Shown in pieces: positions 33,226 through 40,340 of a stretch of 49,739 nt of DNA. Made by a program: the position numbers and the translations under genes. The DNA comes from Terriglobia bacterium. Its GTDB lineage: Bacteria > Acidobacteriota > Terriglobia > Terriglobales > Acidobacteriaceae. The notes beneath the pieces were generated by a model. It was not told where the DNA came from. It ran no database searches and saw nothing but the letters and a program-made list of their open reading frames with translations. Each line of letters begins with the position of its first letter. Positions within the stretch are counted from its first letter, which is position 1. The stretch covers positions 1 to 49,739 of the forward strand of contig JAIQFZ010000016.1 in NCBI GenBank assembly GCA_020073015.1. Reading direction: 5' to 3'.

Positions 33226-33253
33226 TTGCATGCAATCGTGAGTGAACTAGTAT
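33226..33253 (+). promoter_or_regulatory. candidate promoter of truA
   Basis: TTGCAT (33226-33231), a 16-bp spacer, TAGTAT (33248-33253). It is 55 bp before the truA start, in the 191-bp divergent gap. Confidence 0.35.
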
Positions 33254-33308
33254 AGCTGACGTGTTCCGGGCCGTTTTGTGACGACCCGCGTAAAACTTTG
33301 TAAAACTT

Positions 33309-34184
33309 ATGGATGAAGCTGGCACGCCGGAGGACTCGAAAAAGCTCGTGCGCACTCTCAAACTGATCCTTTCTTACGACGGCTCCGAGTTTGCGGGCTG
33401 GCAGGTGCAGCCCGGACGGGCCACGGTCCAGGGCACACTCGCTTCTGCCATTGGACGGCTCACCGGCGAAAACGTACTGCCCCAGGGCTCGGGTCGGACC
33501 GACGCCGGAGTGCACGCCCTGGCGCAGGTGGCCAGCTTCCCGACCGCATCACCCATTCCGATCGACAACTGGATCAAAGCGCTCAACGATATTCTGCCCG
33601 CTTCCATTCGCGTGCTGGAGGTCAGCGAAGCCGCGGCGGACTTTCATGCGCGCAAGTCCGCTCGAGCGAAGACCTACCGCTACCGGATGTATCGCGGGGC
33701 CGTTTGCCCGCCGTTCCTGGCGCGCTATGTCTGGCATTACCCGTTCCCGCTGCAAGAAGATGGGATGGCGGAAGCGGCCGGGTTGGTGGTCGGAGAGCAC
33801 GACTTCACATCGTTTGCGGCCGTGGATCCGGAGCGGGTCGAGCGCATGGAAAAGGGCAGCCACAGCGGACACGGAAGTGCACAGGGGAACGCCGAGGGCG
33901 AGGTGATCAATGTACGAACGATTTTTTCTTCAGCCTGGACTCGCGAAGGCGACGAACTGATCTACACGGTTCGCGGAAACGGGTTTCTTCACCACATGGT
34001 GCGCAACCTGGTAGGAACTGTCCTGCTGGTGGGTAAGGGCACACTCACACTCGAAGACTTCCGGCGCATCCTGGCATCGCGCAACCGTTCTGCCGCCGGG
34101 CCGACCGCTCCGGCGAACGGTTTGTATCTGGTCAGCGTCGAATACGATCAGGCCGTGGAGCGCCGGGCGTCCCCGCCCGGCTGA
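33309..34184 (+). CDS. truA: tRNA pseudouridine synthase A
   Basis: TruA converts uridines 38-40 of the tRNA anticodon arm to pseudouridine. The catalytic aspartate is D65 in GSGRTDAGVHALAQVASF. Other family blocks are LILSYDGSEFAGWQVQ, FHARKSARAKTYRYRMY, GEHDFTSFAA and FLHHMVRNLVGTVLLVGKG. It is 291 residues against ~270 in E. coli, with an extra polar loop (KGSHSGHGSAQGNAEG). A 15-residue N-terminal extension precedes the first strand. The last codons (RRASPPG) are encoded by a hairpin repeat, so the C-terminus has probably been altered by that repeat. Confidence 0.95.
   Translation: MDEAGTPEDSKKLVRTLKLILSYDGSEFAGWQVQPGRATVQGTLASAIGRLTGENVLPQGSGRTDAGVHALAQVASFPTASPIPIDNWIKALNDILPASIRVLEVSEAAADFHARKSARAKTYRYRMYRGAVCPPFLARYVWHYPFPLQEDGMAEAAGLVVGEHDFTSFAAVDPERVERMEKGSHSGHGSAQGNAEGEVINVRTIFSSAWTREGDELIYTVRGNGFLHHMVRNLVGTVLLVGKGTLTLEDFRRILASRNRSAAGPTAPANGLYLVSVEYDQAVERRASPPG
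34162..34181. repeat. GC-rich tetraloop hairpin inside the end of truA
   Basis: GCCGGGCG, loop TCCC, CGCCCGGC: a perfect 8-bp stem. It encodes the last residues of TruA and ends exactly before its TGA. It is near-identical in design to the hairpin at 45381. Confidence 0.8.
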
Positions 34185-34223
34185 ACACGCAATGAATCAT
34201 CGAGCGGTCACGCACCGGAAACC

Positions 34224-34258
34224 AAGAGCCATGAGCCCAAAGCCCAACTGCCAACTGC
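34224..34258. repeat. heptamer array (AAGAGCC to CAACTGC)
   Basis: Five units step by 7 bp from 34224: AAGAGCC, ATGAGCC, CAAAGCC, then CAACTGC twice. The unit drifts along the array. It is related to the arrays at 12315 and 16719. Confidence 0.75.
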
Positions 34259-34302
34259 CGCTTCCCCGCCGCCTCCCTCTGGTCTAAACTGTCCCTGAGT
34301 TC

Positions 34303-35874
34303 ATGGCCACTGATGTCCAAATTGCCGTCTCACGTCTCGCGTCTGTGAACCCCGCCACAGGCGAAGTTCTGGGAGAACTGGATTGCGCCGGACCGACCGA
34401 AGTGCGCGCTGCCGTGGCTCGGGCGCGCGCCGCACAGCCGGATTGGAATGCCTGCGGCATTCGTAATCGCGTTCAAGTACTGCGCCGTTTCCAGCAAAAT
34501 CTTCTCGCTTCCAAAACGGACATCGCGCGCCGCATTACGCAAGAGGCTGGGAAGCCCTACGTCGAGGCGTTGCTCACAGAAGTATTGGTCGTGCTGGATA
34601 ACGCCCGCTTCCTTATCGAGAATGCGTTCGCCGTCCTGCGTGAAGAGAAACTGCCGCACGGAAACCTCGCGCATAAAACCAAGTCCGGACGCATTTTGCA
34701 CGAACCGTATGGCGTGATCGGAATCATCTCGCCCTGGAATTATCCGTTTTCAATTCCCGCGACCGAGACCATGGCGGCGCTGGTGGCCGGCAACGCGGTG
34801 ATCCTCAAGCCCTCGGAATTGACGCCCCTGATCGCGATGGAACTGCAGTCCCTGCTGCGCCAGTCGGGTGTTCCCGACGACATTTTCCAGGTGCTGCCCG
34901 GCGAGGGTGCGACGGGCTCTGCGCTCGTTAACAGCGAGATCGACAAGCTGGTTTTCACCGGAAGCGTCGCGACCGGACGGCGAATTGCGCAGGTGGCGGC
35001 CGAGCGCCTGCTCCCCGTGGTGCTCGAATTGGGTGGCAAGGATCCGATGCTGGTGCTCGACGACGCGGACGTCGACGTTGCCTCGAGCGCCGCCGTCTGG
35101 GGAGCCTTTGTGAATTGCGGCCAAACCTGCCTGTCGGTCGAGCGTTGTTATGTGCATGCCAGCCTGTATCCGGCGTTCGTCGAAGCGTGCGCTGAGAAAA
35201 CCCGTAAGCTGCGCGTGGGAAACGGAATGGAAGCATCGACCGAAGTGGGCCCGATGATCCACGAGCGCCAGGTGCGGATTGTGGAAACGGATGTCGAGGA
35301 TGCTCGCCAGCGCGGCGCGCGCGTCGTCGCCGGAGGCACGCGTCTGCGCGACTTGGGACCGACATTTTACGCGCCTACCGTACTCGCCGACGTGGACCAT
35401 GGCATGCGCGTGATGCGCGAAGAGACGTTCGGCCCCGTGCTCCCCATCGCACGCTTTGCCGACGATGACGAGGCAGTGCGGTTAGCGAACGAGTCCGAGT
35501 ATGGTCTCGCCGCCAGCATCTGGACGCGCGATCGTGCGCGCGGTGAACGTCTGGCCCGCCGGATCCAGGCGGGTACCGTGATGGTGAACGACACCGTTTC
35601 CTGTTTCAGCATCAGCGAAGCTCCGCACGGCGGGGTGAAGTCGACTGGGCTGGGGCGCACCCACGGCCGCTGGGGCCTGGAAGAAATGGTGCGTGTGAAG
35701 TACGTTGATTCCGACCTCCTCCCGCGCATCAAGAAACCCTGGTGGTTCGGTTACGGCAGTGGATTGACCCGCGAGATGGAGGGTCTCATGGGCCTGCTTT
35801 ATGCGCGTCCGCTGCGGGAGAAAATGAAGGCCGCAGTGCGCGCCGTGGGAGCGCTGTGGCGCAGGAAGTTGTAG
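34303..35874 (+). CDS. NAD(P)-dependent aldehyde dehydrogenase
   Basis: This enzyme oxidises an aldehyde to a carboxylic acid. The catalytic cysteine is C276 (FVNCGQTCLSVER) and the general base E242 (VVLELGGKDPMLV). Cofactor-site segments IISPWNYPFSIP, NAVILKPSELTP and FTGSVATGRRI are all present, as is the late EETFGPVLPI. After the ALDH fold ends (about residue 475) there is a ~45-residue tail with KKPWWFGYGSGLTREMEGLMGLL, amphipathic and basic, perhaps for membrane contact as in long-chain fatty aldehyde dehydrogenases; that is inference. Only a weak ribosome site is seen. CTGGTCTAAAC just upstream may be an extended -10 giving a very short leader. Confidence 0.94.
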   Translation: MATDVQIAVSRLASVNPATGEVLGELDCAGPTEVRAAVARARAAQPDWNACGIRNRVQVLRRFQQNLLASKTDIARRITQEAGKPYVEALLTEVLVVLDNARFLIENAFAVLREEKLPHGNLAHKTKSGRILHEPYGVIGIISPWNYPFSIPATETMAALVAGNAVILKPSELTPLIAMELQSLLRQSGVPDDIFQVLPGEGATGSALVNSEIDKLVFTGSVATGRRIAQVAAERLLPVVLELGGKDPMLVLDDADVDVASSAAVWGAFVNCGQTCLSVERCYVHASLYPAFVEACAEKTRKLRVGNGMEASTEVGPMIHERQVRIVETDVEDARQRGARVVAGGTRLRDLGPTFYAPTVLADVDHGMRVMREETFGPVLPIARFADDDEAVRLANESEYGLAASIWTRDRARGERLARRIQAGTVMVNDTVSCFSISEAPHGGVKSTGLGRTHGRWGLEEMVRVKYVDSDLLPRIKKPWWFGYGSGLTREMEGLMGLLYARPLREKMKAAVRAVGALWRRKL

Positions 35875-35880
35875 TCTCGG

Positions 35881-35956
35881 TGGTCATCCGTAGACCCTGT
35901 GGTCATCCTGAGCGAAGCGTCCGTTGTCATCCTGAGCGAAGCGAAGGATCTCTACC
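35881..35956. repeat. dispersed repeat GTCATCCTGAGCGAAGCG, two copies and a fragment
   Basis: The 18-base string GTCATCCTGAGCGAAGCG occurs at 35902-35919 and 35926-35943, the second continuing AAGGATCTCTACC. A fragment (GGTCATCC) is at 35882. I recognise this string as a very common intergenic repeat in environmental bacterial genomes; its function is unknown. It fills the gap between the aldehyde dehydrogenase and DinB genes. Confidence 0.85.
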
Positions 35957-35974
35957 TTATCGAGGTTAGGTTCC

Positions 35975-36451
35975 ATGACTGACGCCCGCACTCTGTTGCG
36001 CCATACCCTGGCCACACTCGCCTATCGAGGCGGCAAAGCCGTCCGAAACGCACCCGCCAGTTTCGCTAACTACGGTTCCCCCGACACGTCGCGCACACCG
36101 GCAAAAATCCTGGCCCACATCGGCGACGTGCTGGATTGGGGTCTCAGCATGGCGGAAGGCCAGCAGAGATGGCACGATTCCACTCCGCTAGAGTGGGAGA
36201 AAGAATGTGTCCGCTTCTTCGCAGCCCTCAAGAAATTCGATGACTTCCTCGCCTCGAACCAGCCTTTGCAGGCCCCGCCTGAGAAATTGTTTCAGGGACC
36301 GATCGCCGACGCCCTGACCCATGCCGGCCAGATTGCCATGCTCCGCCGCATGTCGGGTGCTCCCATCAAAGGCGAGAATTACTACGTGGCCGACATCGCA
36401 GTCGGGAGAGTGGGGTCGGATCAAGCGCCACCACGCAAAGAGTTCGATTGA
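35975..36451 (+). CDS. DinB-like four-helix-bundle protein
   Basis: This 158-residue all-helical protein fits the DinB/YfiT superfamily of metal-binding four-helix bundles. The three His-type metal-site positions could be H49 (KILAHIGDVLDWGL), a second in the middle helix and H116 (DALTHAGQIAMLRRM), the last being the family's H-x3-Q/H pattern. AGGTTAGG lies 5 bases before the ATG. Relatives are thiol transferases or stress-induced proteins; the substrate is unknown. It stands alone between two repeat-rich gaps. Confidence 0.8.
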   Translation: MTDARTLLRHTLATLAYRGGKAVRNAPASFANYGSPDTSRTPAKILAHIGDVLDWGLSMAEGQQRWHDSTPLEWEKECVRFFAALKKFDDFLASNQPLQAPPEKLFQGPIADALTHAGQIAMLRRMSGAPIKGENYYVADIAVGRVGSDQAPPRKEFD

Positions 36452-36537
36452 GAGCCGAACCTTCGCGGTCAATTTTCCTTCACGATCGCCGTGTTTAGAT
36501 AACTCCGATTGCAAATCTCAAGTCTCAAGGACTCCTC

Positions 36538-36945
36538 ATGCGCCGATTTCTGCTCGCCGCGTTTCTGGCGGCTGCTACCCTGATGCACGCTCAAGGCAAA
36601 CCCGCAGTCAGCAACGTGCAAGTGAACCGGAACGCGAATCTTGCGCGAGCCATTCAGGTAGACCCTGTAGTCGTGCTGCAACACCAGGTTGCCCAGTTAC
36701 AGGCGCAGGTGAAGGAACTAAGACGCCAGCTTGACTTGGTCGTCAAAGACGCCAATGCGGCCCGCAACAGCATCCCCAAGTGCAGCGCCGACTACCGCCA
36801 AAGCTCCAGTCCAAGCGGCACCCGCGAATGTGAGCCCTATCTTTGCGACGCGGTCTCGGGAAGTTGCCTGATGTCCTGCGCTACGACTTCGGATTGCACG
36901 CCCGGCACCAACTGCAACATGGAAATTGGACGTTGCGAGCGCTAG
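36538..36945 (+). CDS. secreted protein with coiled coil and Cys-rich C-terminus
   Basis: A signal peptide (MRRFLLAAFLAAATLMHAQ) is followed by a coiled coil (residues ~45-75: VLQHQVAQLQAQVKELRRQL). The last ~50 residues hold eight cysteines (CSADY, CEPYLCD, SGSCLMSCATTSDCTPGTNC, IGRCER). The spacing C-x4-DC-x4-C resembles the Dickkopf-like or myxobacterial Cys-rich repeats, which form disulfide-bonded knots outside the cell. The coiled coil suggests oligomerisation. AAGGA lies 7 bases before the ATG. I do not recognise a named family; an extracellular, disulfide-stabilised protein is the safe reading. Confidence 0.75.
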   Translation: MRRFLLAAFLAAATLMHAQGKPAVSNVQVNRNANLARAIQVDPVVVLQHQVAQLQAQVKELRRQLDLVVKDANAARNSIPKCSADYRQSSSPSGTRECEPYLCDAVSGSCLMSCATTSDCTPGTNCNMEIGRCER

Positions 36946-37065
36946 CGGACCAACTGCGCGGGGAAGGCACAATGGTCAGGCTGAAGCCCGCCCTTGGTCT
37001 TCTTCGCTTACCTAGGTAAAATGCACTCGTGATCTCTAATTGGTCTGATAAACAGGTTTGTGGGA

Positions 37066-37118
37066 GGGCACGGCTTTAGCCCTGCCGCCGAGGCCGCAAG
37101 AAATATGGGCTTTAGCCC
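37066..37118. repeat. pair of GGCTTTAGCC-type hairpins
   Basis: GGCACGGCTTTAGCCCTGCC (about 37067-37086) and GGGCTTTAGCCC (37107-37118) are both palindromic. They belong to the same theme as the inner hairpins of the MITE at 25121 and 37613, but no terminal inverted repeats are seen here. A false upstream extension of the next gene reads through them. Confidence 0.7.
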
Positions 37119-37177
37119 CTGCGGGCGGTTCGTTGATTTCTCGAATTATTTATCAGGCCTTCCATCGGGGGAAATCC

Positions 37178-37528
37178 GTGGCTTCAGGTGAACCGGTCGC
37201 AACCCAAACAACAGACGTTCCACAGCTTCCCAATCACAAAGTCAAGCTCAAGAAATCGGGCCAGCGCGCCTGCAACGAGAAAAACGACAAGGGCAAATTC
37301 TGCGGCGGACACCTGAAGCGCTGGTTCTATACCGCCGACGTGCTCGAGCAGGAATGCGGTTGCGCGGAAAAGGCCTGGGGCGCCGACCGCGAAGTGTATC
37401 GTTGCGAATTCTGTCAGACGCTGTACCTGCCCCATCCCGAAGATGCGCGTGGGGTCAACGTCGCCGGGACCGGCCAGCTTTCAGTGTTCGGGCTGACCGT
37501 TCCTCCGAAGGAAGAGAAGAAAGCCTAG
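37178..37528 (+). CDS. small Cys-rich, probably metal-binding protein
   Basis: I do not recognise a family name. From the GTG at 37178 (GGGGGAAA 4-5 bases upstream) it encodes 116 residues. Six cysteines are arranged as RACNEKNDKGKFCGGHLKRW, LEQECGCAEKAWG and REVYRCEFCQTLYLP. The CxxC and CxC pairs with a nearby His look like one or two zinc-binding knuckles. There is no signal peptide or membrane helix, so it is probably cytoplasmic. A longer frame from 37058 passes through hairpin repeats and is not used. The TAG stop (37526-37528) coincides with the edge of MITE copy 2. Confidence 0.75.
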   Translation: MASGEPVATQTTDVPQLPNHKVKLKKSGQRACNEKNDKGKFCGGHLKRWFYTADVLEQECGCAEKAWGADREVYRCEFCQTLYLPHPEDARGVNVAGTGQLSVFGLTVPPKEEKKA

Positions 37529-37674
37529 CAGGCTGCCGAAAGATTAGATTTCGCGCCTGATTTCGGGTGGCGCAGCGCTTCAGCGCTGCGATAATTGGCT
37601 TGTTTTCAGGACCGGCTTTAGCCGCCGCAGTCAAACTGCTGCGCGGAAGAGAACACTTTTTCAGCAGCCTGCCA
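37527..37674. mobile_element. MITE-like element, copy 2
   Basis: About 148 bp. The left end AGCAGGCTGCCGAAAG (37527-37542) and right end CTTTTTCAGCAGCCTGCC (37656-37673) are inverted repeats with one mismatch over 13 bases. Inside are the same CGCAGCGC-TTCA-GCGCTGCG hairpin (37571-37590) and a CGGCTTTAGCCG hairpin (37613-37624) as in copy 1, in the same order. A 30-bp block around the first hairpin is identical in both copies. Confidence 0.85.
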
Positions 37675-37690
37675 GGCGAGAGTGGGGAAG

Positions 37691-37710
37691 GGCACGAGTT
37701 CCCTCGTGCC
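37691..37710. repeat. tetraloop hairpin repeat
   Basis: GGCACGAG, loop TTCC, CTCGTGCC: a perfect 8-bp stem, 17 bp after the MITE. With the MITE it accounts for much of the 306-bp gap before the DRE-TIM gene. Confidence 0.75.
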
Positions 37711-37834
37711 GCTGGGTCGCCAAGAATGTACTCGTGCTTGAGCGCCTGAGGGCTGCCTCTGACGCCCTCGATGAATCTTTTGTGTTCGGGTTTGAGTGGG
37801 ACAACCGAGAGCCGGAGGGGTGCCGGCGCCGCCT

Positions 37835-39073
37835 GTGAACATTTCCGAACTGATTTACGACTGGAACCGCCTCTATCCGCAGTCGCTGCGTCCACCGGGA
37901 CCGGTGCTTCTGACCGACGAGACGCTCCGCGATGGCCTGCAATCGCCCTCGGTGCGCGATCCTTCCATTGAACAGAAAATCGAAATCCTCCACCTGATGG
38001 AGTCGCTCGGCATCAACTCGCTCGACCTCGGGTTGCCCGGCGCGGGCCCGCGCGCGGTCGAACATGTGACCGCCCTGGCACGGGAGATTGTCGCGCACAA
38101 AATGAAGATCCGCCCCTACTGCGCGGCCCGCACGCACGAGAACGATATTCGCCCCATCGCCGAGATCGTGCAGAAAACCGGCCTGCCCATTGAAGCCGCC
38201 ACGTTTCTCGGATCGAGCCCCATCCGCCGCTACACCGAAGGTTGGACCAGCGACTTCCTGCTCCAGACCACGGAGAAGGCCGTCAAGTGCGCCGTCTCGC
38301 TGGGTCTGGAAGTCATGTACGTCACCGAAGACACCACGCGTTGCGATCCGGAGACAGTGAAACTCCTGAACTCGACCGCGATCAGCTGCGGCGCCCGCGC
38401 CATCGTGCTCTGCGATACCGCTGGACACGCAACTCCCATGGGCACGGTCGCACTGGTGAAGTTCGTCGTCGAGGAAGTGATCAAGCCCGCAGGCGGAAAG
38501 ATTCGCCTCGACTGGCACGGCCACTGCGACCGCGGCCTGGCGACCGCCAACGCCATGGCCGCCTTGGTGGCGGGCGCAAACTGTGTCCACGCCACGGCCC
38601 TCGGCATCGGCGAACGCGTCGGCAACACGCAAATGGACCAGATGCTCGTCAACCTCAAACTGATGGGAATTGCGCCCTGGGATCAGCAGGACCTGACGAA
38701 ACTGAAGCGCTACTGCGAAGTGGTTTCGATCGCGACCGGCATTCCCATTCCCGCCAACTATCCCGTGGTCGGCGATGACGCCTTCCGCACCGCGACCGGT
38801 GTGCACGCTGCCGCAGTAATTAAGGCTTACAAGAAGAAAGATGTCGAACTCGCGAACACGGTATATTCCGGAGTCCCGTCGCACGTATTCGGCCTGGAGC
38901 AGGTGATCGACATCGGCCCCATGAGCGGAAAATCAAACGTGCACTTCTGGTTGGAGCGTCGCGGTTTGCAGGCGAGTGACGAAGTGGTTGAGCGTATCTT
39001 CAAGCGCGCCAAGTCGAGCGACCACACCCTGACCGAAGCCGAAATTCTGGAGTGCGTGCAAGCACTGCCGTAG
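37835..39073 (+). CDS. DRE-TIM metallolyase-family enzyme (isopropylmalate/homocitrate synthase-like)
   Basis: This is a TIM-barrel enzyme of the HMG-CoA lyase/2-isopropylmalate synthase superfamily, which makes or breaks C-C bonds next to an acyl-CoA. It has the signature LTDETLRDGLQSPS, the metal-binding His pair in WHGHCDRGLATAN, the ERVGNTQMDQM segment, and a post-barrel FGLEQVIDIGPMSGKSNV, like the G-x-HSG subdomain of the synthases. At 412 residues it lacks the C-terminal LeuA regulatory domain, so leucine feedback is not expected. The reaction is undetermined: a synthase on a 2-oxo acid seems likeliest. The start is uncertain (GTG 37835; GTG 37820 or 37796 also in frame). A hairpin begins in its stop codon. 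Confidence 0.82.
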   Translation: MNISELIYDWNRLYPQSLRPPGPVLLTDETLRDGLQSPSVRDPSIEQKIEILHLMESLGINSLDLGLPGAGPRAVEHVTALAREIVAHKMKIRPYCAARTHENDIRPIAEIVQKTGLPIEAATFLGSSPIRRYTEGWTSDFLLQTTEKAVKCAVSLGLEVMYVTEDTTRCDPETVKLLNSTAISCGARAIVLCDTAGHATPMGTVALVKFVVEEVIKPAGGKIRLDWHGHCDRGLATANAMAALVAGANCVHATALGIGERVGNTQMDQMLVNLKLMGIAPWDQQDLTKLKRYCEVVSIATGIPIPANYPVVGDDAFRTATGVHAAAVIKAYKKKDVELANTVYSGVPSHVFGLEQVIDIGPMSGKSNVHFWLERRGLQASDEVVERIFKRAKSSDHTLTEAEILECVQALP

Positions 39074-39092
39074 AGACGGCTTGCTCCGTCTC
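39073..39092. repeat. hairpin repeat at the DRE-TIM stop codon
   Basis: GAGACGG, loop CTTGCT, CCGTCTC: a 7-bp stem beginning on the G of the TAG stop. It lies between two convergent genes and may serve as a terminator for either, though no T-run follows. Confidence 0.75.
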
Positions 39093-39095
39093 GCC

Positions 39096-40295
39096 CTACT
39101 CCGGCTCGCGTGCCAGTTCCGGACTCGGCAGCCCCTCGCCCTCCAGTTCCTTCTGCCGAGCCGCGCGCTGCTGATTGAGCATTTTCGTTGCGGCCGCTAA
39201 CTCCTGCCGCCCTTCCTTTTCACGCCCCATCCGCATCAGCACTTGCCCGCGCAAATACCGCGCGCTGGCGTTGCCCGAATCCAACCGGATGATCTGATCC
39301 AACTCCGCCAGTGCTGCGGCATAGTGCCGGCGATGTTCTTCGATCTTCGCCAGCCCCATGTGCGCGCTGACCAACTGCGCGTTTAACTTCAAAGCCTGCC
39401 GGTAGTTCTTTGCCGCCTCTTCCTCATTCCCAAGTGTCGCCTCTACAGCACCGAGCTGCTCGTAGGCGAACGTGACGTCCGGCTCGATCGCAATGTCTTT
39501 CTGAAACTCGCCGCGCGCCTGTTCAAACTGTTGCTTGTGCATATACGCCAATCCCAGGTTGAAGTGCACAAACGGCAGTTTCGGATCGGCCTTGGCCGCC
39601 ACTTCCAGTTCGCGCACCGCATCGTCGTACTCTTCGCGATTCAAGTGCGCCTTACCCATCAGCAGATGAAACTCCGGCGAGTTCTCCCCGATCTCCACCA
39701 GTCGCCCGAGCGCTTTCTCCTCGAGCGCAGAATTCTTCGACTTGTAAGCCGCAATCCCAAGCACATACAGATAATTCAGCTGATCCGACGCCTGCCCCCA
39801 CAGGGGTGCGAGCGTCGCGATCGCATCCGTCCATCGATCGTTGAAAAAGTAGCAGAGCCCAAGCAAGTGTTGCGCCTGGTAGGAATCCGGGACGTCTCGG
39901 ACCACCGACTCAAATGGCTTGATAGCCGAGCGAAAGTCGTTCTGCCGGAAATAAACCAGCCCGATATTCAACCGGATTCCCGGAATGTTCGGCGCCAGCT
40001 TTTCCGCCCTCTGCAGCATTGCCAAAGCCTGCGGCCACTGTTTGCGTCGCATATGAATCACGCCCAGATTCGCGTACGCTCCCGCCACCCCGGGATCGAC
40101 CGCCAGCACCTGCCGGAAATCATGCTCCGCTATGTCGAGCTTGCCCGCTTGCAGGGCGGCTTCTCCTGCCGCGAAAATCTTCTGCGGATTCACCGCTACG
40201 CGTGTTTGCCCTTGGCCTTGCGCGCCCGCGCACAGGGGCAAAAACAGTAGGATTAAAACGGTTAATCCCGCGCTCGTGCTTGACAGTCGATTCAC
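39096..40295 (-). CDS. secreted TPR protein
   Basis: From GTG 40295 the protein has a signal peptide (AGLTVLILLFLPLCAGAQ) and about ten tetratricopeptide repeats covering almost its whole length. Examples are AAGEAALQAGKLDIAEHDFRQVLAVDP, AYANLGVIHMRRKQWPQALAMLQRAE, VHFNLGLAYMHKQQFEQARGEFQ and ARYLRGQVLMRMGREKEGRQEL, each with the W/L-G-Y/A-F-A-P pattern. A short acidic C-terminal tail follows. It is a scaffold in the periplasm; the partners are unknown. It is divergent from the LacI-type regulator with only 45 bp between starts, so the two may share control. A longer upstream frame is only antisense of the regulator. Confidence 0.85.
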   Translation of the reverse strand: MNRLSSTSAGLTVLILLFLPLCAGAQGQGQTRVAVNPQKIFAAGEAALQAGKLDIAEHDFRQVLAVDPGVAGAYANLGVIHMRRKQWPQALAMLQRAEKLAPNIPGIRLNIGLVYFRQNDFRSAIKPFESVVRDVPDSYQAQHLLGLCYFFNDRWTDAIATLAPLWGQASDQLNYLYVLGIAAYKSKNSALEEKALGRLVEIGENSPEFHLLMGKAHLNREEYDDAVRELEVAAKADPKLPFVHFNLGLAYMHKQQFEQARGEFQKDIAIEPDVTFAYEQLGAVEATLGNEEEAAKNYRQALKLNAQLVSAHMGLAKIEEHRRHYAAALAELDQIIRLDSGNASARYLRGQVLMRMGREKEGRQELAAATKMLNQQRAARQKELEGEGLPSPELAREPE

Positions 40296-40340
40296 TGTGC
40301 TGTAGTGTCCGCCAGCAAGAGGCAGAAATTCAAGGAGTCC

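Noticed and set aside
39073-39092. Intrinsic terminator at the end of the DRE-TIM gene
   Set aside because: The hairpin is not followed by a T-run on either strand, so it is listed as a repeat.
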